Of a stretch of DNA of 64,000 bases, positions 17,171 to 27,048 are shown piece after piece (within the stretch, counting starts at the first letter, position 1; every line of letters starts with the position of its first letter). Where the stretch lies: contig NZ_LT965954.1 of assembly GCF_900240995.1 (NCBI RefSeq), positions 434,001-498,000 of the forward strand. The letters are read 5' to 3'. A program made the translations under genes and the position numbers. This DNA is from Bacillus sp. Marseille-P3661 (GTDB taxonomy: Bacteria; Bacillota; Bacilli; Bacillales; Bacillaceae_J). The notes below the pieces were generated by a model. The model was not told the origin of the DNA. It made no database searches and was given only the letters and a program-made list of their open reading frames with translations.

Positions 17171-18925
17171 TTAGATTATGTTTATATTACGTTTCAAATT
17201 GATATTATGCTTTTTCATTTTCTTCATTAGAGTAGTATGTGAGACTCCTAACTCTCGTGCAGCTTTCCTAATACTTCCATGTGTTTCAAGATAAAAGATT
17301 ATCAGTTTTTTTTCCATAAACTCAAACATATTCTCACCATTAGTATTTTGTATTAGTGAAAAAGGAATTTCTTTATGCTGGGATTGTTCAGCATCAACTG
17401 ATCTTCTATTTTCCTCCAAGATATTAACAGGAAGGTTTTCTAACAAAATCTCATCGCTGTTAGTAATAACAACTAAACGTTCAATCACGTTAGACAACTC
17501 TCTCACATTACCTGGCCACGAATAATTACGAAAAGCCTCCATTGCAGATGCAGAGATATACATTTTTTTACTATACTTTTGATTAAATTTAGTTAAAAAA
17601 TGGACTATTAGCGGTATAATTTCTTCTTTTCGTTCACGTAAAGGTGGCAATGTTATTGGAATTACGTTAATGCGGTAATAAAGGTCGTCTCTAAATTCTT
17701 TATTCAAAACCATCTTTTCTAAATCCCGATTGGTTGCAGCAATTATTCTCACATCTACTTGAATTTCGGTAATACCACCAATACGAGTAATTTTTTTATC
17801 CTGCAGCACTCGTAATAGTTTTGCTTGTAAATTAAGAGGCAGTTCACCGATTTCATCTAAAAATAGTGTTCCTTTATTGGCGTTCTCAAACAGACCTTTT
17901 TTACCACCCTTAATTGCACCTGTAAACGCACCACTTTCATAACCAAAAAATTCAGACTCTAGTAATTCATGTGGAATAGCCCCACAATTTACTTTTATAA
18001 ATGGGCCATTGTCTTTGCGATTACTTCTTTCATGAATCTCTCTTGAAATAATTTCTTTTCCCGCTCCTGATTCACCATAAATTAAAATGGTTGAGTCGGT
18101 ATTAGCTATTCTTGTTACAATGTTCATAATTTCTTTCATTTGTGGACTTACGACAACATTACCTGCTGCATTTACTTGTTTCTCAAGATCTGAAATCTTT
18201 TTTTGATATTGTTGTGATAATATTTGTGTTTTTTCTAACTGTTTTTTAGAATCAATCAATTCTGTAATATCATGAACATTTGCTAATACACGGACTAATT
18301 GACCACTGTTATTAAATAAAGGGATTGCTTTCACCAATACGTCAATCCCTTTATGATATTGTTGGAAATCAGCCACAGCTTTCTGTTCTTTAAGAGCCCT
18401 TAAAGTTACAGAGGGTTTCTTAAAAACTCCTGTTTTAATAATTGCTGTGATATTCTTTCCAATATACGCTTCTTCCGGATACCCACTTAATTTAATCAAA
18501 GCACTATTTACAAGTTCAATGTTACCTTCATGATTGATTACCATTATTCCATCGTTTGAATTTTCAATAATTGATGAATATAGTTTTCCTTGAATTAATA
18601 AGTGCTCTATTAACACTTCATAACGGATACACCCTTGAAAGATCAAATCTTTATTAATGACTGGGATAACTGGACTAAAGACACCAGAAGTAAAATGGAT
18701 TTCCGCGTTATCATATAGAACGGGGACATCTTTACGAATTATGTCTTGTAAACTATCTCCTGAATTTTGAAAACAACCTTCTTCTAGCATACCTACATAC
18801 ATGCTATTGTTTAATACTGATACCCAAGAACTCGATGATTGATCAAACCAATTTTTTGCTTTTTCAACTGTCTCACTTACTTGAATACTTGGGATATGAC
18901 TGTCGATTAGTCTAGTTAAATTCAT
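17171..18925 (-). CDS. Sigma-54-dependent activator with PAS domain
   Basis: A 584-residue enhancer-binding protein. N-terminal region (1-110) is CBS-like; a PAS sensor follows (about 115-225) and then a coiled-coil linker (225-255). The AAA+ core has Walker A GESGAGKE (284-291), the sigma-54 contact loop GAFTGA (332-337), Walker B LFLDEIGE (about 355) and the sensor region [12 protein letters not shown] Fis/TyrR-like helix-turn-helix lies near the end ([19 protein letters not shown]). CAAGGGGAAGG precedes the ATG. It lies between dctM and the aldehyde dehydrogenase gene. The sigma-54 promoter of R2lox at 10897 is its best target in this window. Confidence 0.92.
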   Translation of the reverse strand: MNLTRLIDSHIPSIQVSETVEKAKNWFDQSSSSWVSVLNNSMYVGMLEEGCFQNSGDSLQDIIRKDVPVLYDNAEIHFTSGVFSPVIPVINKDLIFQGCIRYEVLIEHLLIQGKLYSSIIENSNDGIMVINHEGNIELVNSALIKLSGYPEEAYIGKNITAIIKTGVFKKPSVTLRALKEQKAVADFQQYHKGIDVLVKAIPLFNNSGQLVRVLANVHDITELIDSKKQLEKTQILSQQYQKKISDLEKQVNAAGNVVVSPQMKEIMNIVTRIANTDSTILIYGESGAGKEIISREIHERSNRKDNGPFIKVNCGAIPHELLESEFFGYESGAFTGAIKGGKKGLFENANKGTLFLDEIGELPLNLQAKLLRVLQDKKITRIGGITEIQVDVRIIAATNRDLEKMVLNKEFRDDLYYRINVIPITLPPLRERKEEIIPLIVHFLTKFNQKYSKKMYISASAMEAFRNYSWPGNVRELSNVIERLVVITNSDEILLENLPVNILEENRRSVDAEQSQHKEIPFSLIQNTNGENMFEFMEKKLIIFYLETHGSIRKAARELGVSHTTLMKKMKKHNINLKRNINII

Positions 18926-18946
18926 TAACCTTCCCCTTGACTATGG

Positions 18947-20230
18947 CTATTCAGTAAAAAATTTATCTGGTATATACGTCACTAAATCAGGAATATAAGT
19001 AATGATCATTAATACTGCTATTGCAGCAGCTGCAAACGGTAATATAGCTTTTGCTAAATTGGCTACAGAAATTTTCGTAATACCTGAAACGACAAATAGT
19101 ACAGTTCCAACTGGTGGGGTTATTAAACCAATTACTAAGTTCAAACTAACAATTACTCCAAAGTGCACTGGATCAATACCTAATTGTGTAATAACAGGTA
19201 ATAGAACTGGAACAATGATAATAATTGCTGCAATAGGCTCTAAGAACATTCCAACGATTAATAACATAATATTAATGATTAACAACACAATATACGGATT
19301 AGTTGAAATCGAAAGAATACCCTCAGCTGCCATTTGCGGAATCTTTTCCATCGCCAACGTCCAGCCAAAAATATTGGCACAAGCAACGATAATCATAATC
19401 GAAGCAGTGATAACACCTGTTTTTAGGAAAACATTCGGCAACATACTCCATTTCAAATCACGGTATACAAACATTCCGACAAGGAAGGCTATTAAGCTTC
19501 CAATAGCACCCGCCTCAGTTGGTGTAAAGTAACCTGAAATGATTCCACCGATTATAATTAATGGAATGAGCAATGATGGTAAGGCTTTCATTAAACTTTG
19601 TGATCGTTCATTTATTGTAGCCTTCTCTTTTGTAGGAAACCCATTCTTTCTTGCGTAAAAGTAGGACATGATAAAGAATGCACCTGCAAGCATAATTCCC
19701 GGTATGATCCCTGCTAGAAACAATGCTCCAATTGATGCACCAGCAGATACACCGTAAATGATAAATACCATACTAGGTGGTACGATCGGTCCCATAATCG
19801 ATGCTGCTGCCGTAATGGCCGATGAGTACGAATTATCATAGTTATCTTTTCTCATCTCCGGAACCAATGAAGTACTTGTAATTGCAGATACAGCATTGGC
19901 AGACCCTACTATCGCTGATAAAAACATGGATACTAAAATATTTACATAAGCTAAACCGCCGCGTAAATGTGATACAAGTGATCTCGCAAAATCGGTAAGT
20001 CTTCTAGTAATTCCTCCATTATTCATTAACTCCCCAGCTAATACAAATAAAGGGATTGCCATCAAACTAAAATTGTCTGCAGCAACAATCATTTTTTGCG
20101 GAACGTTCAATAAGAAAGAAAAGTTATTAGAAGCAAACATGTAGACTACACTAGATAAACCGAGTACAAATGCTATTGGTACACCTATGATGAGTAATAT
20201 AAAGAACGCTATGATGATAACTGCTGACAT
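18947..20230 (-). CDS. dctM: TRAP transporter large permease (DctM)
   Basis: A 427-residue, very hydrophobic protein with about 12 membrane segments. Landmarks include LMAIPLFVLAGELMNNGG near 55, the SANAVSAITSTSLVPEMRK stretch, and IMGPIVPPSMVFIIYGV. It forms the Na+-coupled translocation channel that works with the DctQ small subunit and the DctP binding protein to import carboxylates. GGAGGG precedes the ATG, and the gene overlaps dctQ by 22 nt, the usual tight coupling. The sigma-54 activator follows by 21 nt. Confidence 0.92.
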   Translation of the reverse strand: MSAVIIIAFFILLIIGVPIAFVLGLSSVVYMFASNNFSFLLNVPQKMIVAADNFSLMAIPLFVLAGELMNNGGITRRLTDFARSLVSHLRGGLAYVNILVSMFLSAIVGSANAVSAITSTSLVPEMRKDNYDNSYSSAITAAASIMGPIVPPSMVFIIYGVSAGASIGALFLAGIIPGIMLAGAFFIMSYFYARKNGFPTKEKATINERSQSLMKALPSLLIPLIIIGGIISGYFTPTEAGAIGSLIAFLVGMFVYRDLKWSMLPNVFLKTGVITASIMIIVACANIFGWTLAMEKIPQMAAEGILSISTNPYIVLLIINIMLLIVGMFLEPIAAIIIIVPVLLPVITQLGIDPVHFGVIVSLNLVIGLITPPVGTVLFVVSGITKISVANLAKAILPFAAAAIAVLMIITYIPDLVTYIPDKFFTE

Positions 20231-20718
20231 TCTGTTTTCCCTCCTTTTTTACTAATTGGGAGAATATTAATAATGGAATTGAGTGACTGAAGAAACATAA
20301 ATGAGAATGAGATTGGGACTGAACTATATACAAAAACCATTGGCAACCGCATCGCAGGAGACACCTTATTTAGAGTGCTTGGTGCAAACGTTTGTTTTAA
20401 ACCGTAATAAATACATATAACAATAAAGAAAAGTACACAAAGCTCAACAAGCAATTGCAATATCCATTTTGACTTACCTTTAAATTTATTTTCCAATATA
20501 TCTAAAAACGCTAATTCTGCTTGACTATATGCAACACTAGCTCCTAAAAAAGTCATCCAAATTAGGCAGTAACGTGCAAATTCCTCACTCCAATAAATGG
20601 AAAACCCTAAAAAGGTTCTACAGATTACTTGAGCAACAATAACTACAGTCATCGCAATACCGACAACGATTAAGATTTTTTGATTGATTCCATTAATAAA
20701 ATTGATTAATTTCCCCAT
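20209..20718 (-). CDS. dctQ: TRAP transporter small permease (DctQ)
   Basis: A 169-residue protein with four membrane helices. The family motif SIYWSEEFARYCLIWMTFLG lies around residues 36-55, the conserved E-E-F-A-R segment of DctQ. GGAGG precedes the ATG. It is between dctP and dctM. A 12-bp hairpin separates it from dctP and may keep its level below that of the binding protein. Confidence 0.9.
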   Translation of the reverse strand: MGKLINFINGINQKILIVVGIAMTVVIVAQVICRTFLGFSIYWSEEFARYCLIWMTFLGASVAYSQAELAFLDILENKFKGKSKWILQLLVELCVLFFIVICIYYGLKQTFAPSTLNKVSPAMRLPMVFVYSSVPISFSFMFLQSLNSIINILPISKKGGKTECQQLSS

Positions 20719-20757
20719 TTGTTACCACCTCCAATGATAAATTTAGAAAAACACGAA

Positions 20758-20779
20758 ATTTGCTCAAAAGGGCAAATTA
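20758..20779. promoter_or_regulatory. Inverted repeat between dctP and dctQ
   Basis: AATTTGC and GCAAATT, a perfect 7-bp pair separated by 8 nt, 40 nt upstream of dctQ. It may be an operator or an RNA structure; nothing more can be said. Confidence 0.3.
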
Positions 20780-20842
20780 CGATGTATTTTCATATACTTT
20801 AATTCTTTATAGAAATTAAAATTCCCTAAAGTAAAATGAAAG

Positions 20843-20871
20843 GAATAGGTTAGGGAATACCTAACCTATTC
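20843..20871 (-). terminator. Stem-loop after dctP (attenuator or 3' stabiliser)
   Basis: GAATAGGTTAGG (20843-20854) and CCTAACCTATTC (20860-20871), perfect 12-bp stem with a 5-nt loop, just past the dctP stop codon. The following T content is weak, so read-through into dctQ is likely. Such structures often raise the amount of binding-protein mRNA over permease mRNA. Confidence 0.65.
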
Positions 20872-20874
20872 TTT

Positions 20875-21915
20875 TTAGTTAGCTTTAATTTCATTAACCT
20901 TATCGATTAATTCTTTAATCAATTCGTGCTTTTCAGAATATTTGTCATACACTGGTTGAACTTTTTCTAAGAATGGAGTAATATCTTGAACTTCAGCTAT
21001 GTTTTGACCTGCATCTTTTAATTTAGTTAAGTTAGATTCATCAACTACTTTCAGTTCTGTAATGATCCAAGCAGATGCTTCTTTTGCTGCTTCATCTAAA
21101 GCTGTTTGTTGTTCTGGAGTTAGTGAATTAAACTTGTCTAAGTTCATAATATTTGCATTAGGGAATGGGAAATGCCCTGTTAAAGTGATATATTCTGTAA
21201 CCTCAGCAAATTTCTCATCTACATATGCTGGTAAGTTTGCTTCATGTGCATCAATTACGCCAGTTTGTAATGAACTATAAATTTCTCCATATGCCATTGG
21301 TGTTGGACTTGCTCCTAATGCATTAAAGATATCTAGCATTAAAGGACTTTCTACTACCCTGATTTTCAATCCTTCTAAATCAGCTGGTGTTTGAACTTCA
21401 GAACGATTGCTACCAATATGACGCATACCGCTTTCATTAATAGCTAAACCTTTTACATTAATTTCTTCTAAACTATCAAGCATTTTTTGGATAGTGTCAG
21501 TTTTTAAAACTTCATCGAAAACATCATAATTATTAATTAAGAATGGAAGTTGTAATCCATCTAGAACAGGTGTTGATCCACTAAAAACAGAAGTAGTAAT
21601 AAAACCTGCATCTAATGACCCGTTTTGAATCATTTCTAACATATCAACATCTCCACCAAGTTGGCGAGCGGGGAAGATTTCGATTTCGATCTGTCCATTT
21701 GTCTTTTCTTTAACTAATTCTGCATATTTTTCTGCAGCTAAGTGGAACGGATGTGTTGTTTGAGTAACATGCCCTAAACGTAATGTAATTGTTTCACTTG
21801 ATGACTCTCCGCCACCACTACTTTCACTTGGAGCACTTGATGTTCCTTCCGAACCACCACATGCTGTTAAAATTGCTAAACATAGAATTGTGAACAATGC
21901 TAAAAGTTTTTTCAT
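20875..21915 (-). CDS. dctP: TRAP transporter substrate-binding lipoprotein (DctP)
   Basis: A 346-residue binding protein. The signal peptide ends in the lipobox LTAC (Cys19), followed by a Gly/Ser-rich linker, so it is anchored outside the membrane. Family landmarks are LRLGHVTQTTHPFHLAAEKYA, IFPARQLGGDVDMLEMIQNG and KIRVVESPLMLDIFNALGASPTPMAYGE, where the Arg binds the carboxylate of the ligand. AAGGAGG precedes the ATG. It lies directly after the Mo hydroxylase genes, so the transported acid or its CoA ester is probably that enzyme's substrate. Confidence 0.92.
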   Translation of the reverse strand: MKKLLALFTILCLAILTACGGSEGTSSAPSESSGGGESSSETITLRLGHVTQTTHPFHLAAEKYAELVKEKTNGQIEIEIFPARQLGGDVDMLEMIQNGSLDAGFITTSVFSGSTPVLDGLQLPFLINNYDVFDEVLKTDTIQKMLDSLEEINVKGLAINESGMRHIGSNRSEVQTPADLEGLKIRVVESPLMLDIFNALGASPTPMAYGEIYSSLQTGVIDAHEANLPAYVDEKFAEVTEYITLTGHFPFPNANIMNLDKFNSLTPEQQTALDEAAKEASAWIITELKVVDESNLTKLKDAGQNIAEVQDITPFLEKVQPVYDKYSEKHELIKELIDKVNEIKAN

Positions 21916-21985
21916 CTTACTTTCCTCCTTTTAAATCTATATGTGTATTTGAAAAATTGAAACCTGTTTTTAGTAAGGTGAATGC

Positions 21986-22471
21986 TTAAGCATTCACCTT
22001 ATTTTTTTCTTTAACTGTCTTTTCTACAGCTTTTACAATGCCATCATAACCAGTACAACGGCACATATGACCTGAAAGCATTTCTTTAATTTCTTGTGTT
22101 GATGGGTTTTCATTTTTAGATAAGAAATCATCTGTTGACATCAATATACCAGGTGTACAGAATCCGCATTGTAACCCATGGCATTCCATAAAATTTTGTT
22201 GCAAATCTGTTAACTCTCCATCTTTCGCAAGCCCTTCAACTGTTTTAATTTCTGATCCATCTGCTTGGACAGCAAACATTAGACAGCTTCTGACCGCACT
22301 GCCATTAACTTGTATTGTACAAGCACCACAAACACCATGCTCACAACCTACATGTGTACCTGTTAATCCTAATACATCTCTTATAAAATCACTTAATAGC
22401 ATCCGAGGTTCTACATCTTCACGATAGCTTTTCCCATTAATTGTTACTTCTATCTGATTCCCCAATTTCAT
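21986..22471 (-). CDS. Molybdenum hydroxylase small (2x[2Fe-2S]) subunit
   Basis: A 161-residue iron-sulfur subunit of the xanthine dehydrogenase/CO dehydrogenase family. It has a plant-type ferredoxin cluster at Cys43, 48, 51 and 63 (GCEHGVCGAC) and a helical-domain cluster at Cys102, 105, 137 and 139 (CGFC and CRC). It passes electrons from the Mo centre to FAD. The ATG overlaps the stop codon of the FAD subunit by one base. AAGGGGG is only 2 nt from that ATG, so the TTG at 22465 is a possible alternative start. Confidence 0.92.
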   Translation of the reverse strand: MKLGNQIEVTINGKSYREDVEPRMLLSDFIRDVLGLTGTHVGCEHGVCGACTIQVNGSAVRSCLMFAVQADGSEIKTVEGLAKDGELTDLQQNFMECHGLQCGFCTPGILMSTDDFLSKNENPSTQEIKEMLSGHMCRCTGYDGIVKAVEKTVKEKNKVNA

Positions 22472-23340
22472 TACCCCCTTGCTCTGTTGTATGCCTGTTG
22501 TAATGTACGTTTTGTAAGAATTTTCGCTAAATGTCTACGATAATCCGCCGAAGCGTGAATATCTGATTCTGGGTCGACTTCATCAGCTACAATATCTGCT
22601 ATCTTATCTAGTAATGTATCTGAGATCTTTTCGCCTTTTAATTCTTCTTCTGCATCCTCTATTAAAAATGGAATTGCTTCCACTCCGCCAAGAACAAGAC
22701 GTACTGTATCGATATTATCACTATCATCAATTGTTAAATGGCATGCTGCTGCAACAAGCGCGAAATCCCCATGCTTTCTAGCGAACTCCGTAAATGCGTA
22801 GCCTTGTCTTCCTCCAATGATAGGAATGTGAACTTCTGTCAACATCTCAGTAGGCATAATATCCGTTGTTAGATACGTGATGAAAAAGTCCCCTGCTTCT
22901 ACGATTCTTTCTTCATCTACAGAAGAAATTTTAACCGCTCCATTTAGAGCCATTAATGAAAGAGGAATTTCTGCACTTGGATCTGCATGGACAACACTAC
23001 CGCCGACAGTCCCTCTATTTCTTGTTTGGATATGGCCGATATTAGGAACCGCTTCACTTAATAATCCGGCATATTTTCGAACGATACTTGATTCTTCTAC
23101 CCTGCTTTGACGAGTAAGCGTACCAATTCTTAATGTTGTTTCATCATTTTCAATAAAATCTAAATCTACTAATCTATTAATATCAATTAAATTTTTTGGA
23201 GTAGCAAGTCGCATGTTCATGATTGGTACCAGACTTTGTCCGCCTGCGATAATCTTAGCGTCTTCTCCCATATCTTCAAGTAATTGCAAAGTTTCTTCCA
23301 CAGTTTTAGGCTGATAAAATTCGAATTTAGATGGTTTCAA
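22471..23340 (-). CDS. Molybdenum hydroxylase FAD-binding (medium) subunit
   Basis: A 289-residue FAD subunit of the CoxM/XdhB type. The two pyrophosphate-binding segments are visible: AGGQSLVPIMNMRL near 37 and TRNRGTVGGSVVHADPSAE near 105. It oxidises the iron-sulfur subunit and passes electrons to an acceptor. The TTG start has AAAGGGGGG upstream. The three subunits run large-medium-small, like other three-gene operons such as the 2-furoyl-CoA dehydrogenase genes. Confidence 0.92.
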   Translation of the reverse strand: MKPSKFEFYQPKTVEETLQLLEDMGEDAKIIAGGQSLVPIMNMRLATPKNLIDINRLVDLDFIENDETTLRIGTLTRQSRVEESSIVRKYAGLLSEAVPNIGHIQTRNRGTVGGSVVHADPSAEIPLSLMALNGAVKISSVDEERIVEAGDFFITYLTTDIMPTEMLTEVHIPIIGGRQGYAFTEFARKHGDFALVAAACHLTIDDSDNIDTVRLVLGGVEAIPFLIEDAEEELKGEKISDTLLDKIADIVADEVDPESDIHASADYRRHLAKILTKRTLQQAYNRARG

Positions 23341-23354
23341 AGTGATTCCCCCCT

Positions 23355-25769
23355 TTACAAGCTCACTTTATTTTTCACTTTTTCCAATATCGGCCAAATT
23401 CGATTTGGACTTAATGGCAGTTGATCAACCGATACACCATATTGTGCTAATGCATTGTTAACAGCGTTAGAAACTGCTACCGGTGCGCTCATCGTATTTC
23501 CTTCACCCAATCCTTTAGCTCCAAGCGGAGTTAATGGCGATGGCGTTTCAAGATGTTTAATTGTAACTTTTGGCATTTCCGTTACAGTCGGAACAAGATA
23601 ATCCATGAATGACCCTGTTAGAAATTGGCCTTTATCGTCATATGCTAGTTCTTCATATAATGCTCCACCTAATCCGTGTGCAAGACCACCCATAATTTGG
23701 CCGTCTACAATTAATGGATTTAATAGTTTACCAGCGTCATGGATTGTTACATAATCAATAATCTTCACTTCTGCTGTATCTTGATCGATTTCCACCGTAA
23801 CCATATCGGCTACAAATCCATATGTTACTGATGAATTGATCATATCGTTTTCGTCTGGTGCCTCTGCAACTTTAGCGGTATAATAATACGTTTCATAAAT
23901 ACCAGGTTCCATACCATCTGGTAATGATAACGGATTCCAATGTGCTAAACCAGCTACTCTTTTAATAGAAAGTTTCTTTTCTGGATTATCTTTTACTACA
24001 AAATTACCATCAACTATTTCAAGATTAGCCTCTTCTGTTTGAAATTCATTGGCAGCTATCTTCAATAGTTTCGCTTTTACCTTTTGCGCCGCGTAGAATA
24101 CTGCACTTGAACCTAGTGAAGCAAATCGACTTGAATAACTGCCTGATGCAATTGACCAAGCACTTGTTGATGTGTCTAATTCAGCAACAACATTGATGCT
24201 TTCTCTCGGGATACCTAATATATCCGATACGATTTGCGCAGCAACTGTTTCATGCCCTTGACCTGAAGGAGTTGTACTAATTCTTACGTTAACACTACCT
24301 AGAGGATCCATTGAAACGGTAGCTGCTTCAGCACAGCCTGATTTTGGTGAACGAGCACGCTCATCAGGAGTTAACGCAATTGTTATATAACCCATGTTCG
24401 AGCCAGAAGGTTCCACAATACAAGCAAGGCCAACCCCTAATAGTTTCCCATTTTCGGCTGCTACTTTTTGTTTTTCAAGGAATTCTTGATATTTACCTGT
24501 TTCTAGAGCCATTTCAAATGCTTTTTCATAATCGCCGCTATCATATATACCGCCAGCAGCAGTTGTATATGGAAATTGTTCAGTTTTAATTAGGTTCTTT
24601 TTAATAACCTCAGAGTGATCCATATTTAGTTCTTTTGCAATAATCTGCATTAATCGTTCCAATGCAAAGTAATGCTCTTGACCACCATATCCACGAATTA
24701 AGCCTGTTGGTGATTTATTAGTCATTACGGCATAAGCATCAATTTCTAGATTTCGGATATCATATGCACCCGTTGTATTTGAATGATTTCGATATAAGCA
24801 AGCAGGTTCAGGGGCCCGAATATATGCACCAACATTATCGATTAACTTTAATCGTAAACCTGTTACTTTTCCATCATTCATAACTGCAGCTTCCAGGTAA
24901 GAAACTCTGTCTGTACCGCTTGCACTTGATGATAAATGTTCTTGGCGATCCTCTATCCACTTAATAGGACAACCTACTAATTTACTTGTAATTGAGCAAA
25001 GAACAATGTACGGGAAGATACCTGCTTTTATTCCATAACTGCCGCCAATATCTTTTGGCACGATAATTCTTAGTTTATTACTTGGAACTTTTAACGATCC
25101 CGCCATGATGCTTTGGATAACAAATGGACCATGGAAGTTTGCGTGTACTGTATATTGATCGTGAGCAGAATCATAATCTGCAATAACCCCGTATGTTTCA
25201 ATTGGAGTCGCTGTATACTTAGGGAAATGGAATTTATGCTTTATAATGCGATCAGCTTCATTAAATGCCTTCTCAACATCCCCATAATGAAATTGGCGAT
25301 TATTTGCAATATTTGATCCTACTTTTTCATGTAAAATTGGTGCCGTCGGTTCAATCGTTTTCTCGATATCAACAACTGGTTCTAATGCCTCATATTTTAC
25401 AACGATTTTATCTAATGCATCTTCAGCCACATAGCGATTTTTAGCAACAATAATTGCAACAGGCTCGCCAACATAGCGAACTTTTTCTATAGCCAGCGGA
25501 TAGTATTCAACTGGTGCGGTTACACCAACACTAAAGGGACGGACATGTGGTTCGATATCTTTCCCTGTAATAACCGCTTTTACACCTTCTATTTTTTCAG
25601 CTTCGCTCTTATCGATTGAAATAATCTTCGCATGCGGATAGCTGCTTCTTAATATTGCTGCATGTGCAGTATCACGTGTTGTTCCTAAATCATCGATATA
25701 TTTCCCTTGGCCTGTTAGAAGTCTTTTATCTTCTACTCTTGTTAAAGCTTGGCCGATTGACTTGCTCAT
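23355..25769 (-). CDS. Molybdenum hydroxylase large (Mo-pterin) subunit, substrate unknown
   Basis: An 804-residue catalytic subunit. N-terminal aldehyde oxidase a/b hammerhead domain (about 1-130) is followed by the molybdopterin-binding domains, with conserved Mo-pterin stretches and the catalytic Glu in GAKGLGEGNTMSAP near the C terminus. The loop that carries AYxCSFR in true (form I) CO dehydrogenase reads TGLIRGYGGQEHYFALE here, so it is not a form I CO dehydrogenase despite the likely automatic label. It should hydroxylate a ring or aldehyde carbon using water. GAGGAGG precedes the ATG; XdhC lies 127 nt upstream. Confidence 0.9.
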   Translation of the reverse strand: MSKSIGQALTRVEDKRLLTGQGKYIDDLGTTRDTAHAAILRSSYPHAKIISIDKSEAEKIEGVKAVITGKDIEPHVRPFSVGVTAPVEYYPLAIEKVRYVGEPVAIIVAKNRYVAEDALDKIVVKYEALEPVVDIEKTIEPTAPILHEKVGSNIANNRQFHYGDVEKAFNEADRIIKHKFHFPKYTATPIETYGVIADYDSAHDQYTVHANFHGPFVIQSIMAGSLKVPSNKLRIIVPKDIGGSYGIKAGIFPYIVLCSITSKLVGCPIKWIEDRQEHLSSSASGTDRVSYLEAAVMNDGKVTGLRLKLIDNVGAYIRAPEPACLYRNHSNTTGAYDIRNLEIDAYAVMTNKSPTGLIRGYGGQEHYFALERLMQIIAKELNMDHSEVIKKNLIKTEQFPYTTAAGGIYDSGDYEKAFEMALETGKYQEFLEKQKVAAENGKLLGVGLACIVEPSGSNMGYITIALTPDERARSPKSGCAEAATVSMDPLGSVNVRISTTPSGQGHETVAAQIVSDILGIPRESINVVAELDTSTSAWSIASGSYSSRFASLGSSAVFYAAQKVKAKLLKIAANEFQTEEANLEIVDGNFVVKDNPEKKLSIKRVAGLAHWNPLSLPDGMEPGIYETYYYTAKVAEAPDENDMINSSVTYGFVADMVTVEIDQDTAEVKIIDYVTIHDAGKLLNPLIVDGQIMGGLAHGLGGALYEELAYDDKGQFLTGSFMDYLVPTVTEMPKVTIKHLETPSPLTPLGAKGLGEGNTMSAPVAVSNAVNNALAQYGVSVDQLPLSPNRIWPILEKVKNKVSL

Positions 25770-25789
25770 AATTTAACCTCCTCTATATG

Positions 25790-25831
25790 ATGACATCTAT
25801 GTTTCTACTATACTTAATAATGTCATCTATG
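25790..25831. promoter_or_regulatory. Direct repeat upstream of the Mo hydroxylase genes
   Basis: ATGACATCTATG (25790-25801) and ATGTCATCTATG (25820-25831), 30 bp apart (three helical turns), in the 127-nt gap between xdhC and the large subunit. Could be a regulator site; unproven. Confidence 0.3.
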
Positions 25832-25896
25832 AATCTTAAATATGAATGTAGAAACTAAACTACATATAATTACTTGTACCGAGAAAATCAGATACC

Positions 25897-27024
25897 TTAC
25901 AAGTGCAATTGATATTTGTAATTATTACTGCTTTCGATGTTATTTATTGTTTCACTCTTTTTTAAGCTGTGTACATGATTGCTTTTCCTGTGAACAGCTA
26001 TTAATTCGGAAATAATACTCTGCGCAATTTCTCCAGGTGTTTTCGCATTAATATTTAACCCAATTGGACTAAATATTCTTGTTAAATCTAGATTTTCACT
26101 ATTATATTTCATTAAGGTTGGTTCTAGTAATGCGTTTGTTCTAGTTTTTGGACCGAGAATACCGATATACGCGGCACTTGAAAGCAACAGTTTTTCTAAG
26201 GCTAATTGATCTTGTAGAAAATGATGGCTCATAATAACTGAATACGTATTTTCATCGATTGCTACATCTGGTACATGCCCTGGTTTTATTAAAGATAATT
26301 CATCTGCTTGAGGAAAATTTTCCTTTGTAAGGTATGCTGGACGGTGATCAATTACTTTAACCCGCCATCCGATTGCTTTTGCCGCCGCTACCACAGGGAC
26401 TGCATCTGGCCCCGCTCCAAATAAAGCTAATGTTGGGACAGGTTCCAAGTAATCTAAAAATACTTCAATATTCCTATGATCTTCAGATATGCTTAAGAGC
26501 TGAGCTCTTTCAGGTAAGTTTTTACCGGAACAAGCAGATTTTATATCTGGAAACGTCGTACATATTTCGTTAAGCTGGTTTTCACTATTAATAAAATACT
26601 TTTCTCCTACCATCTTACTATCATTTGATTTAGTAATTGTTGCTACCCATGTCGGTTTGTTGATCGAGAATATATTTTCAATTTTGGAGGATCTTTCTTC
26701 ATCACATGGATCATACAGTTCTAAAAAGATGTCCATAGCACCATTGCAGCCAAGACCTAATCCCCAAATACTATCACCATCATTACGGAAATCGTAATAT
26801 ATCCGTTTTGCTTGCCCTGTTTCAATAACTTCTTTGCCATGCTCTGTTATGTCATTTTCGACACAACCTCCGCTTAGTAACCCCGTTAATTTCCCATCCT
26901 CACTAAGGAAACATTTTGCGCCTTCCTTTTGATAGGTCGATCCTTGAACAGAAACGATCGTGGCTAGAATTCCTTTAAGATTATGATTTTTACATCTACG
27001 AATTTCATTCAGTATTTCTAACAC
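25897..27024 (-). CDS. XdhC/CoxI-family molybdenum cofactor maturation protein
   Basis: A 375-residue protein. The N-terminal XdhC domain has ATIVSVQGSTYQKEGAK and LLSGGCVENDI. The C-terminal Rossmann-like domain begins LALFGAGPDAVPV near 200 and continues with VIDHRPAY and MSHHF. XdhC proteins bind the molybdenum cofactor, help sulfurate it and insert it into Mo hydroxylases. The GTG start has GGGGGG upstream. It precedes the Mo hydroxylase genes, which it should serve. Confidence 0.9.
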   Translation of the reverse strand: MLEILNEIRRCKNHNLKGILATIVSVQGSTYQKEGAKCFLSEDGKLTGLLSGGCVENDITEHGKEVIETGQAKRIYYDFRNDGDSIWGLGLGCNGAMDIFLELYDPCDEERSSKIENIFSINKPTWVATITKSNDSKMVGEKYFINSENQLNEICTTFPDIKSACSGKNLPERAQLLSISEDHRNIEVFLDYLEPVPTLALFGAGPDAVPVVAAAKAIGWRVKVIDHRPAYLTKENFPQADELSLIKPGHVPDVAIDENTYSVIMSHHFLQDQLALEKLLLSSAAYIGILGPKTRTNALLEPTLMKYNSENLDLTRIFSPIGLNINAKTPGEIAQSIISELIAVHRKSNHVHSLKKSETINNIESSNNYKYQLHL

Positions 27025-27048
27025 TTCGATCCCCCCTGTCGACTGATG

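Noticed and set aside
21986-25769. Aerobic CO dehydrogenase (CoxMSL)
   Set aside because: The large subunit lacks the AYxCSFR active-site loop of form I CO dehydrogenase; the surrounding genes point to an organic substrate.
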